Below are positions 16,320-25,178 of a DNA stretch of 64,000 nucleotides, one piece after another (position 1 is the stretch's first letter; every line of letters starts with the position of its first letter). The stretch spans positions 296,273 through 360,272 of the forward strand of contig NZ_JAJEWM010000002.1 of the NCBI RefSeq assembly GCF_020687685.1. Reading direction: 5' to 3'. Source of the stretch: Tessaracoccus sp. OS52. Lineage in GTDB: Bacteria > Actinomycetota > Actinomycetes > Propionibacteriales > Propionibacteriaceae. The position numbers and the translations under genes are program-made. A model generated the notes under the pieces. It ran no database searches. It was not told the DNA's origin and was given only the letters and a program-made list of their open reading frames with translations.

Positions 16320-16503
16320 GTTGGGAGCCACTCGACCAGCGGTTGGGGGCTACTCGACCAGCGGTTGGGGGCTACTCGACCAGCGGTTGGGGGCTACTCG
16401 ACCAGCGGTTGGGGGCTACTCGACCAGCGGTTGGGGGCTACTCGACCAGCGGTTGGGGGCCACTCGACCAGCGGTTGGGGCCACTCGACCAGCGGTTGGG
16501 GGC
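16306..16503. repeat. 22-bp tandem repeat, nine copies
   Basis: CTACTCGACCAGCGGTTGGG is the core of a 22-bp unit repeated nine times; the first, second and last two units carry point changes, and one is a base shorter. The unit is derived from the right end of the 46-bp dispersed repeat. The array ends four bases before the xthA stop codon. Confidence 0.9.
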
Positions 16504-16506
16504 CGG

Positions 16507-17376
16507 CTACTCCGACGGCTCGACCGACTGCGGCAGCCTGACCCGGCCGCCCCGCTTCGGATTCGACGGTGGGGGCACGACGGGGCCGATGTCGCCGTCG
16601 GGGGCGTGGTCGAGGTCGACGATGACCGGCGCGTGGTCACTGGGCAGTTTCCCCTTGCGGGCGGCGCGGTCCACCCAGGCGGCGGCCACGCGGTCGGCAA
16701 CGGGCTGGGAGGCGAGCACCAGGTCGATCCGCATCCCAAGGTCCTGGTGGAACATCCCGGCGCGGTAGTCCCAGTAGGAGAACAGGCGGTCGTGCTCCGG
16801 CCACCGGGCGCGCACGACGTCGACCAGGCCGAGTGCCGCCAGCCGCTGGCGCTCGGGCTCGGTCACGTGGGTGTGGCCGACGAAGGCGCGGGGGTCGAAC
16901 AGGTCGGCATCGGCGGGCGCGATGTTCATGTCCCCGCAGAGCGCGACGTCGGGGCCCGCCGACGCCGTCGCCGCGGCCAGCGCGTCCAGCCATTCGAGCT
17001 TGTAGCCGTAGTGGTCTGAGGCCACCTCACGGCCGTTTGGCACGTACAGGCTGTATACGCGCACGCCGTCGCACACTGCGCTGAGGGCGCGCGCCTCGGC
17101 CTTGCCCTCGAAATCCGGTTGGCCGGGGAAGTTGGCCTCGACGTCGGCCAGCCCGACGCGGGACAGGAGCGCGACGCCGTTGAACCCGCCCTGCCCGTGG
17201 TGCGCCACCTCGTAGCCGAGGTCGGTCAGCGGTCCGGAGAATAGGTCGAAGAACGCGGCGTCGGTCAGCTTCGTCTCCTGCAGGCACACGACGTCGGGTC
17301 TGCGTTCCTCGAGCCAGGGCAGCAACCGCGGCATCCGTTGCTTGGCGGAGTTGACGTTCCAGGTGGCGATCCTCAC
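16507..17376 (-). CDS. xthA: Exodeoxyribonuclease III
   Basis: 289 aa. Begins VRIATWNVNSAKQR, then VVCLQETKLTD (metal-binding Glu), YVPNGRE, ALCGDMNIAP (catalytic Asp-Asn), and KLPSDHAPVIVDL (Asp-His) near residue 255. These are the canonical exonuclease III/AP-endonuclease motifs for repair of abasic sites and 3' blocks. The GTG at 17376 directly precedes the conserved first strand; the longer upstream frame is Arg-rich and not conserved-looking. The last ~30 residues (Pro/Arg-rich) extend beyond the fold. Confidence 0.93.
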   Translation of the reverse strand: MRIATWNVNSAKQRMPRLLPWLEERRPDVVCLQETKLTDAAFFDLFSGPLTDLGYEVAHHGQGGFNGVALLSRVGLADVEANFPGQPDFEGKAEARALSAVCDGVRVYSLYVPNGREVASDHYGYKLEWLDALAAATASAGPDVALCGDMNIAPADADLFDPRAFVGHTHVTEPERQRLAALGLVDVVRARWPEHDRLFSYWDYRAGMFHQDLGMRIDLVLASQPVADRVAAAWVDRAARKGKLPSDHAPVIVDLDHAPDGDIGPVVPPPSNPKRGGRVRLPQSVEPSE

Positions 17377-17444
17377 CCCTGCGAGGCTACCCCAGCGGCT
17401 GCGCCACAGCCCGGGTGTTGCCAGCCATCGACGGCGCCAGCGGG

Positions 17445-17963
17445 TCAGGCGAACTGCCCGCGATAGTGCTCGGCCAGGGCGGGATAGTAGTCGTCCCACA
17501 CGACGTCTGCCGGCTCGCCACCGGCCTCAGCCACCACCAGGCGGTCCAGGTAGTAGTGCCAGCCTGGGCCAACACCCTCGGCCAGTCCCGGTTCTGGCAC
17601 GTCCTGCGAGAAGGTCAGGGTGGTGACGCCGTCGTCCTCGCAGAGGTCGAGGCGGAAGTGCCAGACCTGCGGCCCTTCCTCGGAGGTGGACACGGAAGTG
17701 ACGCGCAGCAGCTGGGGAGCCTCGCACTCCTCGATCGTGAGAGCCTCCTCCGGGACGTCTTCGCCCTCGTAGAGCATCCGGAACTGCACCCGGCCCTCTG
17801 CTGGATCACCGTGCCAGGTGCCCACCCAGCGGGCCAGCCTGTCCGGTTCGGTCACTGCCGCCCAAACGTCTTCGATGGGGGCGTTGAAAATGCGGGTGAA
17901 CTCGACGACGCTGCGCCCGTCGCGCAACTGCTTGGTGCCGAGTGGGGTCGTTGGGGTGGTCAT
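17445..17963 (-). CDS. SRPBCC (AHSA1-type) domain protein
   Basis: 172 aa. RIFNAPIEDVWAAVTEPDRLARWVGTW (about 24-50) opens the helix-grip fold, and GPGWHYYLDRLV and YYPALAEHYR close it, typical of AHSA1/ATPase-activator-like SRPBCC proteins. These bind or process small hydrophobic molecules; ligand unknown. AAGGAG precedes the ATG at 17963. Coupled by an ATGA overlap to the ArsR regulator, a very common pairing. Confidence 0.88.
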   Translation of the reverse strand: MTTPTTPLGTKQLRDGRSVVEFTRIFNAPIEDVWAAVTEPDRLARWVGTWHGDPAEGRVQFRMLYEGEDVPEEALTIEECEAPQLLRVTSVSTSEEGPQVWHFRLDLCEDDGVTTLTFSQDVPEPGLAEGVGPGWHYYLDRLVVAEAGGEPADVVWDDYYPALAEHYRGQFA

Positions 17964-18328
17964 CCGATCTCCTTGTTCCGTTGGGTGTTTGCTGTGGCCT
18001 GCCGCCGATCCCGGCCCGCGCGACGGACCTCCAACTCCAGGCTGTCGAACGCGCGCTCTGGGATCCGCGGCGCGGGGCCGCCGGCGACGTCGTCGAGCCA
18101 GGCGCGGACGGGTGCCAGTCCGTCGGCCGCGAGCCGGTAGTGGCGCTCCCGTCCGACGTCGTCGGCGTGGACGAGTCCCGCCTGCGCGAGCACCCGAAGG
18201 TGCCGGCTGATGGCGGGGCGGCTGACGTCGTGGTCCGCGGTGAGGTCCACCACGCGCGCTGATCCCCGGCTCAGCCGCTGCAACAGCTGCCGGCGCACGG
18301 GATCGGCGATGGCGATGAACGCATCCAT
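17960..18328 (-). CDS. ArsR-family transcriptional regulator
   Basis: 122 aa. Winged HTH at residues ~8-85: IADPVRRQLLQRLSRGSARV, then DVSRPAISRHLRVLAQAGLV as recognition region, and GRERHYRLA as wing. No Cys metal site, so it belongs with the metal-independent ArsR regulators that accompany SRPBCC genes. A perfect palindrome lies just upstream. GAGG precedes the ATG. Confidence 0.9.
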   Translation of the reverse strand: MDAFIAIADPVRRQLLQRLSRGSARVVDLTADHDVSRPAISRHLRVLAQAGLVHADDVGRERHYRLAADGLAPVRAWLDDVAGGPAPRIPERAFDSLELEVRRAGRDRRQATANTQRNKEIG

Positions 18329-18333
18329 GCCTC

Positions 18334-18357
18334 ATTGGTAACCCAAAGGTTACCAAT
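18334..18357. promoter_or_regulatory. ArsR operator palindrome
   Basis: ATTGGTAACC-CAAA-GGTTACCAAT, ten-base perfect arms, starting 6 bp upstream of the ArsR start codon. Expected to be the autoregulatory site of the ArsR/SRPBCC operon. Confidence 0.75.
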
Positions 18358-18366
18358 TGTCAAGGG

Positions 18367-18792
18367 TCAGCGGCTCAGGAATGTCCGCAGCCGTGCGCCG
18401 TACTCGGCGGCCTCACCGTCTGCGTACTTGGTGCGGGGCCAGAAGAAGCCGCGCAGGCCGTCGCCCTTGGTCCGCGGCACGACGTGGACGTGCAGGTGGG
18501 GCACCGACTGACTCACCACGGTGTTGACGGCCGTGAAACTGCCCTGCGCGCCGAGAGCCTCGACCATCGCCGCCGCAGTGCGCTGCACCACGGTCATCAG
18601 TGGCGCGAACAGCTCGGGCGGGACCTCCAGCAGGGTGTCGACGTGGGTCACGGGCGCAACCAGGACGTGTCCCTTGAACACCGGCCGGTGGTCCAGGAAG
18701 GCCACGACGTGCTCGTCGCGGTAGACGACCTCTGCCTCGACGTCGCCGGCGACGATCCCGCACACCAGGTCGGCGGGCTTCGCGTCGCTCAT
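18367..18792 (-). CDS. HIT family protein
   Basis: 141 aa. VVYRDEHVVAFLDHRPVFKGHVLVAP in the first third and HLHVHVVPR (His triad, about 108-116) are diagnostic of HIT-family nucleotide hydrolases/transferases. Ends with a short segment FFWPRTKY typical of actinobacterial HIT proteins. The ATG overlaps the stop of the upstream hydrolase gene (ATGA). Probably hydrolyses a nucleotide conjugate in the cytosol. Confidence 0.92.
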   Translation of the reverse strand: MSDAKPADLVCGIVAGDVEAEVVYRDEHVVAFLDHRPVFKGHVLVAPVTHVDTLLEVPPELFAPLMTVVQRTAAAMVEALGAQGSFTAVNTVVSQSVPHLHVHVVPRTKGDGLRGFFWPRTKYADGEAAEYGARLRTFLSR

Positions 18793-19709
18793 GCCGTGCC
18801 TCGCCCGCTCACGAACTCGACGACGTGGTCGATCACCCCGGCATCGCGCAGGATCCGTTGGTGGCCCAGGCCGTCGGTGGTGAACAGCTCGGCCTCCTCC
18901 CAGGCGTCGGCGAGGCGGACGCCGTCGGCATAGGGAACCTCCTTGTCGGCGCGGTCGTGCACGACCAGCGTCGGCGGCAGGTCGCGCATGCCGGTGAGGT
19001 CGAAGTCGTCGAGGGGCCGGCCGGCGAGGTCTTCCAGGAGGGCGTCGAAGCGCCTCTTCGTCCTGGCCGTGTACCCCAGGAGCGCCGCCATGGCGTCGGT
19101 CCGGGCCATGACCTCGGGCTCGGGCGCGACGAGCGCCAGCCGCCCCGCGGGCAGCCCATCGACGACGGCGAGCGAGGCGGCCGTGCACCCCAGGGAGTGT
19201 GCGACGACGGCACTCGGCTCACCGTGCTCAGCTGCGACCACGGTGAGGGCCTCCACGAACTCGACGGCGGTCGCGCGGCCCGCGCCGAGCGCGCCCGGGC
19301 CCGACTCGCCATGGCTCGGCGCGTCGAGCGCGACCACACGGTTGCCGGCCGCCACGAGTGGCTCAACGAACGCGCCCAGCTGCCCGCGCCACCCGCCCCA
19401 GCCGTGGAGCAGATACACAGGGTCACCCTGGCCCCAGCTCTCGACCATCACCGAACGACCGCCCGAGAGCGGCACCGTTGAGGTTTCGCCGCGGCTGGTG
19501 CGATCGTCGCGGTGCCGGCCCCGCGTCGACGGCAGGGTGCACCAAAGTCGCAGGGCCCAGCGTGCCGCGACGTCGGGCGCCACCAGGTCCAGGCTGCCGA
19601 AAGCGGCACGGAGCCCGGCCAGCCTCGCCGCGTCAAGGAACCGCTGAGCGGCCCCGCCGCGGGCCGTGCGCGTAGGAGAGGGGCGCTTCTGGGTGGTGCT
19701 GGTGCTCAT
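18789..19709 (-). CDS. Alpha/beta hydrolase
   Basis: 306 aa. VYLLHGWGG (oxyanion region), DAPSHGESG, the nucleophile elbow AHSLG (about residue 170), LVVHDRADKEVPY (acid) and DGLGHQRIL (His) give a full Ser-Asp-His triad in order. Substrate unknown. Sits between a TetR regulator and a HIT gene, each with a four-base overlap, so one operon of three genes. Confidence 0.88.
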   Translation of the reverse strand: MSTSTTQKRPSPTRTARGGAAQRFLDAARLAGLRAAFGSLDLVAPDVAARWALRLWCTLPSTRGRHRDDRTSRGETSTVPLSGGRSVMVESWGQGDPVYLLHGWGGWRGQLGAFVEPLVAAGNRVVALDAPSHGESGPGALGAGRATAVEFVEALTVVAAEHGEPSAVVAHSLGCTAASLAVVDGLPAGRLALVAPEPEVMARTDAMAALLGYTARTKRRFDALLEDLAGRPLDDFDLTGMRDLPPTLVVHDRADKEVPYADGVRLADAWEEAELFTTDGLGHQRILRDAGVIDHVVEFVSGRGTA

Positions 19710-20305
19710 GGGGTCTCCTCGGGTCGGGCCTGGTCCAGCAGGCGCTCGAAGGCGGTTCGGGCGCGGGTCTCGGCCTGCGTGTCCTGCAGCAGCCGGTGCC
19801 AGTGGTAGAAGGCCAGCATCACGCCGTCGAGCTCGGCTGTGAACTGGTCCGGGTCGACGTCGGCGCGCATGTGACCCTCCTCGACGCAGGTCCGCACGAT
19901 GCGCGCGATCGAGTCGTAGAGGGTGCGGTGGTCGCGGGCCAACTGGTCGCGGACCGGACCTTCCTGTTCATCGAGTTCCGCGCTCGCCTTGACGAACAGG
20001 CAGCCGCCCGGAGCGCCCACACGGCCGTTGCGCAGCCAGTTCTCGAACAAAGCGCGTAGCCGCGGCTCACCACGGGGCGCCCGCAACGCGGGGACCACCA
20101 CGTTCTCCGCGAACTCCCGCGCCGCCTGCGCGAGCACTGCCAGCTGCAGGTCCTGCTTGGAGTCGAAGTGCGCGTACAGCCCGCTCTTGCTGAGCCCGGT
20201 GGCGGTGGCGAGGGTACCGATGGTCAAGCCGCCGAGGCCGACGTGATAGGCGGCCACGACGCCCTCGTGCAGGATCGCCTGTCTGGTCATCTCGCCCTTG
20301 CTCAC
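19706..20305 (-). CDS. TetR-family transcriptional regulator
   Basis: 199 aa. N-terminal HTH: TRQAILHEGVVAAYHVGLGG, then IGTLATATGLSKSGLYAHFDSK (about 27-48). The remainder is the helical ligand domain, with a TetR_C-like WLRNG segment. GTG start at 20305 has no SD but a TATTCT box 6 nt upstream. Likely represses its own operon with the hydrolase and HIT genes. Confidence 0.9.
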   Translation of the reverse strand: MSKGEMTRQAILHEGVVAAYHVGLGGLTIGTLATATGLSKSGLYAHFDSKQDLQLAVLAQAAREFAENVVVPALRAPRGEPRLRALFENWLRNGRVGAPGGCLFVKASAELDEQEGPVRDQLARDHRTLYDSIARIVRTCVEEGHMRADVDPDQFTAELDGVMLAFYHWHRLLQDTQAETRARTAFERLLDQARPEETP

Positions 20306-20311
20306 AGCCGC

Positions 20312-20333
20312 AGAATAGCACGACCGTTCGTGC
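20312..20333. promoter_or_regulatory. TetR promoter/operator
   Basis: On the minus strand TATTCT (20312-20317) lies 6 nt before the GTG. The palindrome GCACGA-CCGT-TCGTGC (20318-20333) is immediately upstream of it, in the -10/-35 spacer, the usual place for a TetR autoregulatory site. Confidence 0.6.
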
Positions 20334-20368
20334 GAAACCAGACCCCCGTCACGTCGCCGGAGCCAGGG

Positions 20369-22549
20369 TCACGAGCCGTCGTAGGACAGGCCGTGGCCAT
20401 AGCCGAACAGCGCGCCGTCGGCGGTGTTGTCGTATCCGGGCAGGTCGCTGTGCTGTTCCTCGATGGCCCGACGCGTGGCCGCGAGCGCGAACGGCATCTG
20501 CCCCTGCGGCGCGTGCTTGCCGGAGACGACGTCGACCAACGCCTCGTCGGAGATCCCGAACGTGGCGAGGATCGCGCCGGCCTCTCGTAGACCGCTGTCG
20601 GCGTCCAGCACGAACGGCTGCCGGAAGTAGATGTTGAGGACCACCTTCGTCGGGTCACCGACCTCGCGCATCACCTCCTGGATGGTGCGCAGCGACGGCC
20701 GCACGCTCCACGACTGCGCCTCCTCCATCCCGGAGAAGTCCAGGACGCCGCTCTCCCAGGGCAGCGGCCCGCCGAAGCGCAGGCCGTCGTCGGTGCACTC
20801 CTGCGCGCCATAGGCGACGCCGGCGTCGGCCGCCCCGTAGGGACTCCTGCCGTCGAGGCCTCGGACGCCCGGGAAGACGATGGGGTTGACCTGGTCCGGG
20901 CGCAGGCCCCACTCGGGATCGGCGCTGCGGTAGTCCGCGGTTCCCAAGGTCAGCGCGCTCACGCTGATGAGGACGTGGTCCGCACCGGCGGCGCTGGGGC
21001 GGTCCTCGGCGTTGCCGTCCACCACCTTGAACCCGGCGGCCACGAGCGCCTCGGTGCCCACCGAACCCAGCACATAGACCGCCGACCCCGCCCGCAGCGG
21101 CAGGGCCGGGCCCGCGCCGTCGGCCCGGTCACGGTTCTGCAGCAGGACGGCGGAGCGACGTTGCAAGTCTAGGGCCACCTCGGTGTGGCGCGCGTTGGAC
21201 AGGACGCCGTTGGCGGCGGTCTCGTCGACGTAGGGGTCCTCGAACAGGCCCATCCGGAACAACGGGATCAGCAGGCGCAGGGCGGCCAGGTCGACGCGTT
21301 CCTGGGTGACCAGACCACTCTCGACGAGGCTGGTGATCACGGTCACGTCGTGGAACCCGGAGAGAGTGTCGGTCCCGGAGTTGATTGCCGCCGCCACCCG
21401 CTCGGGAACGGTCGCCTCCTCCAGTCCCCACGCGCGGTCGGTGACGATGCCGGTGTCGGAATTGATGTAGCCGGCGAATCCGAGGCGCTCGCGAAGCAGT
21501 CCGTTCACGATCTGGTCGCTGAACGCCATCCCTATCTGGTCGAACTCGATCCCCTCGTACGTCACCCCCATGGGCACGCCGTAGTAAGGCATGATCGCGG
21601 CCGCCCCAGCGGCGATGGCCGCCCGGAACGGCTCGACGTGGTAGCCGAAGTTGCCGGCCGGGTAGACCTGCGTCTTGCCGAAGGAGTAGTGCGGGTCCAG
21701 CCCCCGCTCCTGCGGCCCGCCGCCGGGGAAGTGCTTGATGGTGAGCGCGACGTCGGTGGCCGGGCTGAGCGAGGAACCGTCGGTGACCTCCGGCCCCTGC
21801 AGCGTCCGCAGCAACTCGGTGACGATCTCACTGGTGAGTTCCGCGTCCTCGCTGAAGCACTCGTGCGTGCGGTACCAGCGCGGCTCGGTGATAAGGTCCA
21901 CCATGTACCCATACATCCCGCGCAGGCCGATGGCTCGCCACTCGGCGCCCATGACGCGGGCGAAGGCGCCGATGGGGTCCACGCTGCCCGTGCCCAGCGC
22001 TGCGGCGGCCAGGCCCGCCTCCTTCGGGAAGCCGCTGAAGGCACCGTTGCTCTCGTTGATGCCCGCCCGGGCGTCGGGATCGATGTGGTTGCGGGCGTTG
22101 GACTTGGCGAGGACCGGAATGCCCAGCCGGCTGCTTTCGGCCAGTTCCTGCAGTGCGTTCATGAACGACGCCGCCTGCTCAGGCGTGACGCTGGACCCGG
22201 CGATGAACGGGTGGGTGTCGTCGCCCCGAGCCTCCTGCCCGGGGACCGCGACGACGTTGCGGAAGATGGTGCGGCGCATGTGCTGGCGGCCGACGTAGTC
22301 GTGCGCGATGTCGGTCAGCTCGCCACCCCAGGCCGCGTTCACGGTGTCTATCAGCATGAGGCCGGCCTTCTCGTCGGCGGTCATCCGCGAGACCAGGTCC
22401 TCGGCCCGCTCCCGTGCGGAGAGCCGCCAGTCCTCGTAGGGCGCCAGCTCGCCGTCGCCGTCGAGGTCCCGGAAGCGGAGCCCGTCGACCTCGATGATCG
22501 CCTTCGACCGCGTGCTCAGGTTGGGTTGCTCGGCGGCACCAGTTGGCAT
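20369..22549 (-). CDS. Glycoside hydrolase family 3 protein (beta-glucosidase-like)
   Basis: 726 aa. The N-terminal GH3 barrel shows LVSRMTADEKAGLML, KHFPGGGPQERGLDPH (substrate-binding Lys-His) and GYINSDTG with the candidate nucleophile Asp. The C-terminal GH3 domain shows RRSAVLLQNRD and a long second lobe. No signal peptide, so cytosolic. The stop of the transporter fusion is 26 bp upstream of its ATG and GAGGAAG precedes the ATG, so it is co-transcribed with a GPH-type sugar importer. Role inferred: hydrolysis of imported beta-glucosides or oligosaccharides. Confidence 0.88.
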   Translation of the reverse strand: MPTGAAEQPNLSTRSKAIIEVDGLRFRDLDGDGELAPYEDWRLSARERAEDLVSRMTADEKAGLMLIDTVNAAWGGELTDIAHDYVGRQHMRRTIFRNVVAVPGQEARGDDTHPFIAGSSVTPEQAASFMNALQELAESSRLGIPVLAKSNARNHIDPDARAGINESNGAFSGFPKEAGLAAAALGTGSVDPIGAFARVMGAEWRAIGLRGMYGYMVDLITEPRWYRTHECFSEDAELTSEIVTELLRTLQGPEVTDGSSLSPATDVALTIKHFPGGGPQERGLDPHYSFGKTQVYPAGNFGYHVEPFRAAIAAGAAAIMPYYGVPMGVTYEGIEFDQIGMAFSDQIVNGLLRERLGFAGYINSDTGIVTDRAWGLEEATVPERVAAAINSGTDTLSGFHDVTVITSLVESGLVTQERVDLAALRLLIPLFRMGLFEDPYVDETAANGVLSNARHTEVALDLQRRSAVLLQNRDRADGAGPALPLRAGSAVYVLGSVGTEALVAAGFKVVDGNAEDRPSAAGADHVLISVSALTLGTADYRSADPEWGLRPDQVNPIVFPGVRGLDGRSPYGAADAGVAYGAQECTDDGLRFGGPLPWESGVLDFSGMEEAQSWSVRPSLRTIQEVMREVGDPTKVVLNIYFRQPFVLDADSGLREAGAILATFGISDEALVDVVSGKHAPQGQMPFALAATRRAIEEQHSDLPGYDNTADGALFGYGHGLSYDGS

Positions 22550-22574
22550 GGCTTCCTCGATTCCTCGGTGGACG

Positions 22575-24662
22575 TCAGGTGGTGGGCGGAGGTGTGAGGG
22601 CCTCCGGGTACTTGCTGCGGTAGATGCCGACGATCATGTCCACCACCTGGTCGTAGGTGACGCTTCCGGTGTTGATGACCAGGTCGTAGTACTCGTCGGT
22701 GTGCGGGTTCCACTGGTACAGGTAGCGCGACATCTCGGCGCGGACATGGTCCTCGGCCTTGATGCGCGCCTCGGCCTCCTCCGCGCTCAGGCCTGTCTTG
22801 TACATGACCCGCTGGATTCGCATCGGCAGCGGCGCGGTCAGCCTGACGTGGAAGGACCCCACCGCCCGGCCGAGGACCAGCGCGCCGTTGCGGCCGGCGA
22901 TCACGGCGCCGTCCTCGGCGAGCTTCAGCAGCTCCATCCGGTTCTGCTGCGCGATCGAGAAGTCCTCCGCGTAGTCCAGCGCGCGCGCCATGTCCGCGTC
23001 CTGGGTTCCGGTGTAGGAGATGGTCCGCAGCCAGCGCTCGAAGCCGGTGTCGGAACTGAGTGCTCGCGTGTCCACGCCCGCGACCTCGTCGGAGCTGAAC
23101 TTCTGCGGCACGTACTTCACGCCCAGTTTCTTCGCGACCGCGGGGCCGATTTCGGAGGCGCCCGCGCCCTCGCGCTCGAAGATGGTGACCACGGGCAGGG
23201 TCCCGCGCTGGGGAGGACGCAGCAGCAGGTTGCGGGCGTCGCCGAGTTCCTCGACGACCACGCGCGCGGCGTCGACCCCATAGGTGGTGCTGACAGCTCC
23301 CTCCGAGCGCCGGTCGTTGAGGTCGCGCACGAGGTTCCTGTGGTCCTCGACGGTGAGGTTGTACCAGATCATCACCACGGCAGCCGCGACTGCGAGCAGC
23401 GCGGGCACCAGTCCTGTGGCAAGGCGGATGCCCTGCTGCGCCGTCGCGTCCTGGGCCTCGGCCTGGGCCACGTAGCCGAATGCGCCGATGATCGCGGCGC
23501 CGCCCCAGCCGCCCACACCCTGGCCGGTCTTCCGGATGAAGGAGAGGATGGAGTAGGAGCCGCCCTCGGAGCGGAGCCCGGTCTTCCATTCGCCGTAGTC
23601 GACGGTGTCGGCCTGCATGGAGAACATCAGGGCGTTGGTCCCGCCGGATCCGAGCCCGAAGATGAACCAGGCGACGACGGCGATCGGCAGGCTGCCCTCG
23701 GGCACGAGGAAGATCAGCAGGAACCCGAGAATCGCGAGGGCCGCGGCACCCATGTAGCCGTTCCGCTTTCCGAAGCGCGAGGTCACCCCGGAGACCAGGG
23801 AGGCCGCGACGACGGTGCCGACGGTCTGGGCGAGGGCCAGGAACGTGAACCAGGCCGCGTTGCCGAGGATGTAGCGCGCGTAGTAGAGGCCAACGGCGTT
23901 CATCATGAAGATCGCCGCCAGCAGGAAGAACGCCGCCAGGCACAGCACCAGCAGGGGCCGGTTGTGCCGGATCATCTTGACTGTGCGCTTGAGGGAGATC
24001 TTGGTGGCGCTCCTGGGCACCACTTCCTTGGCGTTCTTGAAGCAGATCAGGTACAGCACGACGGCGAGGATGCCGAGCCCGATGGCGGTCAGGGTGAAGC
24101 GGAGCCGCACGCCGTCGGCGGTGGTGTCCTGGAACTGGGGGGCGACGATGGCCGACAGGATGACGCCGGTCAGCGCGTTGGCGATCGAGCGGGCGCCCGA
24201 CAGCTTCGAACGGTCGACGGGGTCCTGCGTCATCGCAGCGGCGAGCGAGCCGTAGGGGATGTTGACGAACGAGTACCCCAGCTGGAACAGGGCGTCCAGC
24301 AGCAGGATCCAGGCGATGGTGAGCGCGGGACTCAGACCCGCCGGCACGCTGAACAGGAGGACGAAGACGATCGCCAACGGCGTGCTGCCGAACAACAGGT
24401 AGGGGCGCAGCCGGCCCCAGCGGGTGTTGGTGCGGTCGACGGTCTGGCCGGCGACCAGGTCCGAGACGCCGGCCCAGATCTTGGTGACGCCGTAGATGGT
24501 GCCCGCGACGCCGGCGGAGACGCCCGCGATGTCGGTCATGTAGACCATGAGGAACATCGACGTCATCATGAAAGTCAGGTTGTTCGCCACGTCGCCCAGC
24601 GAGTAGGAGAACACCTGCGCGCCCGAAAGCGTCCCTACTTGCTTGCGGGATTCCTTTGCCAT
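22575..24662 (-). CDS. GPH-family sugar:cation symporter fused to a cytidylate-kinase-like domain
   Basis: 695 aa in one frame. Residues ~10-440 are a 12-helix MFS carrier of the glycoside-pentoside-hexuronide group (GDVANNLTF near the start, DYGEWKTGLRSEG near 355). After a ~50-residue linker, residues ~488-695 resemble the Cytidylate_kin2 family: VVTIFEREGAGASEIG at the P-loop position, AGRNGALVL, RLTAPLPMRIQRVM and DEYYDLVINTG. The P-loop is atypical (GAGASEIG where GSGGREIG is usual), so kinase activity is uncertain. GAGGAGC supports the ATG at 24662. A TATAGT -10-like box lies at 24710-24715. Followed by the GH3 gene. Confidence 0.85.
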   Translation of the reverse strand: MAKESRKQVGTLSGAQVFSYSLGDVANNLTFMMTSMFLMVYMTDIAGVSAGVAGTIYGVTKIWAGVSDLVAGQTVDRTNTRWGRLRPYLLFGSTPLAIVFVLLFSVPAGLSPALTIAWILLLDALFQLGYSFVNIPYGSLAAAMTQDPVDRSKLSGARSIANALTGVILSAIVAPQFQDTTADGVRLRFTLTAIGLGILAVVLYLICFKNAKEVVPRSATKISLKRTVKMIRHNRPLLVLCLAAFFLLAAIFMMNAVGLYYARYILGNAAWFTFLALAQTVGTVVAASLVSGVTSRFGKRNGYMGAAALAILGFLLIFLVPEGSLPIAVVAWFIFGLGSGGTNALMFSMQADTVDYGEWKTGLRSEGGSYSILSFIRKTGQGVGGWGGAAIIGAFGYVAQAEAQDATAQQGIRLATGLVPALLAVAAAVVMIWYNLTVEDHRNLVRDLNDRRSEGAVSTTYGVDAARVVVEELGDARNLLLRPPQRGTLPVVTIFEREGAGASEIGPAVAKKLGVKYVPQKFSSDEVAGVDTRALSSDTGFERWLRTISYTGTQDADMARALDYAEDFSIAQQNRMELLKLAEDGAVIAGRNGALVLGRAVGSFHVRLTAPLPMRIQRVMYKTGLSAEEAEARIKAEDHVRAEMSRYLYQWNPHTDEYYDLVINTGSVTYDQVVDMIVGIYRSKYPEALTPPPTT

Positions 24663-24892
24663 GGCAGCTCCTCGCAACGTTGGTGTTCGCCGCTTTCCCT
24701 GATCACTCGACTATAAGCGGGGAGGGGACCTCCGGGGCCGGTCGCGGGGGATTGTCTGCCGGGCGTCACATCCGCGGTGTCCGGGACCGACCACCCAGAC
24801 ACGCGGACGCCAAGGGCGACGACGAGTCCCCGTCTACCAGCAGGAGAAGAACCGCTTCACCATCGACGGCTTCCCCACTGGACTGCCGGAGG

Positions 24893-25033
24893 TCATCGCA
24901 GGTCCCTGATTCGGGTGTACTGAATGAGGTCGACGTTGCTGGCGTGTCGCTCTCGGGTCTCTCTCAGGCGCTCGGCAGAGTCTGAGTCGGCGCGACCCAG
25001 TAGAAGTCGGATCAGCATGCGGAGGATGAACAT
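24893..25033 (-). CDS. Possible small membrane protein
   Basis: 46 aa: MFILRMLIRLLLGR hydrophobic-basic start, then a charged helix (RLRETRERH) and a short tail. AAGGACAA lies upstream of the ATG at 25033. No homology recognised; composition is plausible for a small membrane-anchored protein but could be chance. The surrounding 24663-25178 region holds nothing else I can support, apart from a possible 25-codon fragment on the plus strand ending near 24909. Confidence 0.35.
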   Translation of the reverse strand: MFILRMLIRLLLGRADSDSAERLRETRERHASNVDLIQYTRIRDLR

Positions 25034-25178
25034 GGCGGTTGTCCTTGTCTGTAATCGATCGGAAAGCGTGTCGCCACGGCTGCCCCACCACCCTGCGGTG
25101 CCGCCCCACCTGGCCGGATCAGCCAGGTGGGGCAGTTCCGCAACCGATCGGATGAGATCCGGACAGCAGCGCTCGGCG

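Noticed and set aside
16306..16503. CRISPR-like short repeats
   Set aside because: The 22-bp units are directly adjacent without spacers.
21185..24716. Long plus-strand frames opposite the GH3 and transporter genes
   Set aside because: Antisense shadows; the minus-strand proteins have complete family motifs.
24656..24985. 109-codon plus-strand frame in the gap after the transporter fusion
   Set aside because: No ribosome-binding site, Ser/Arg-rich translation, no recognisable domain.
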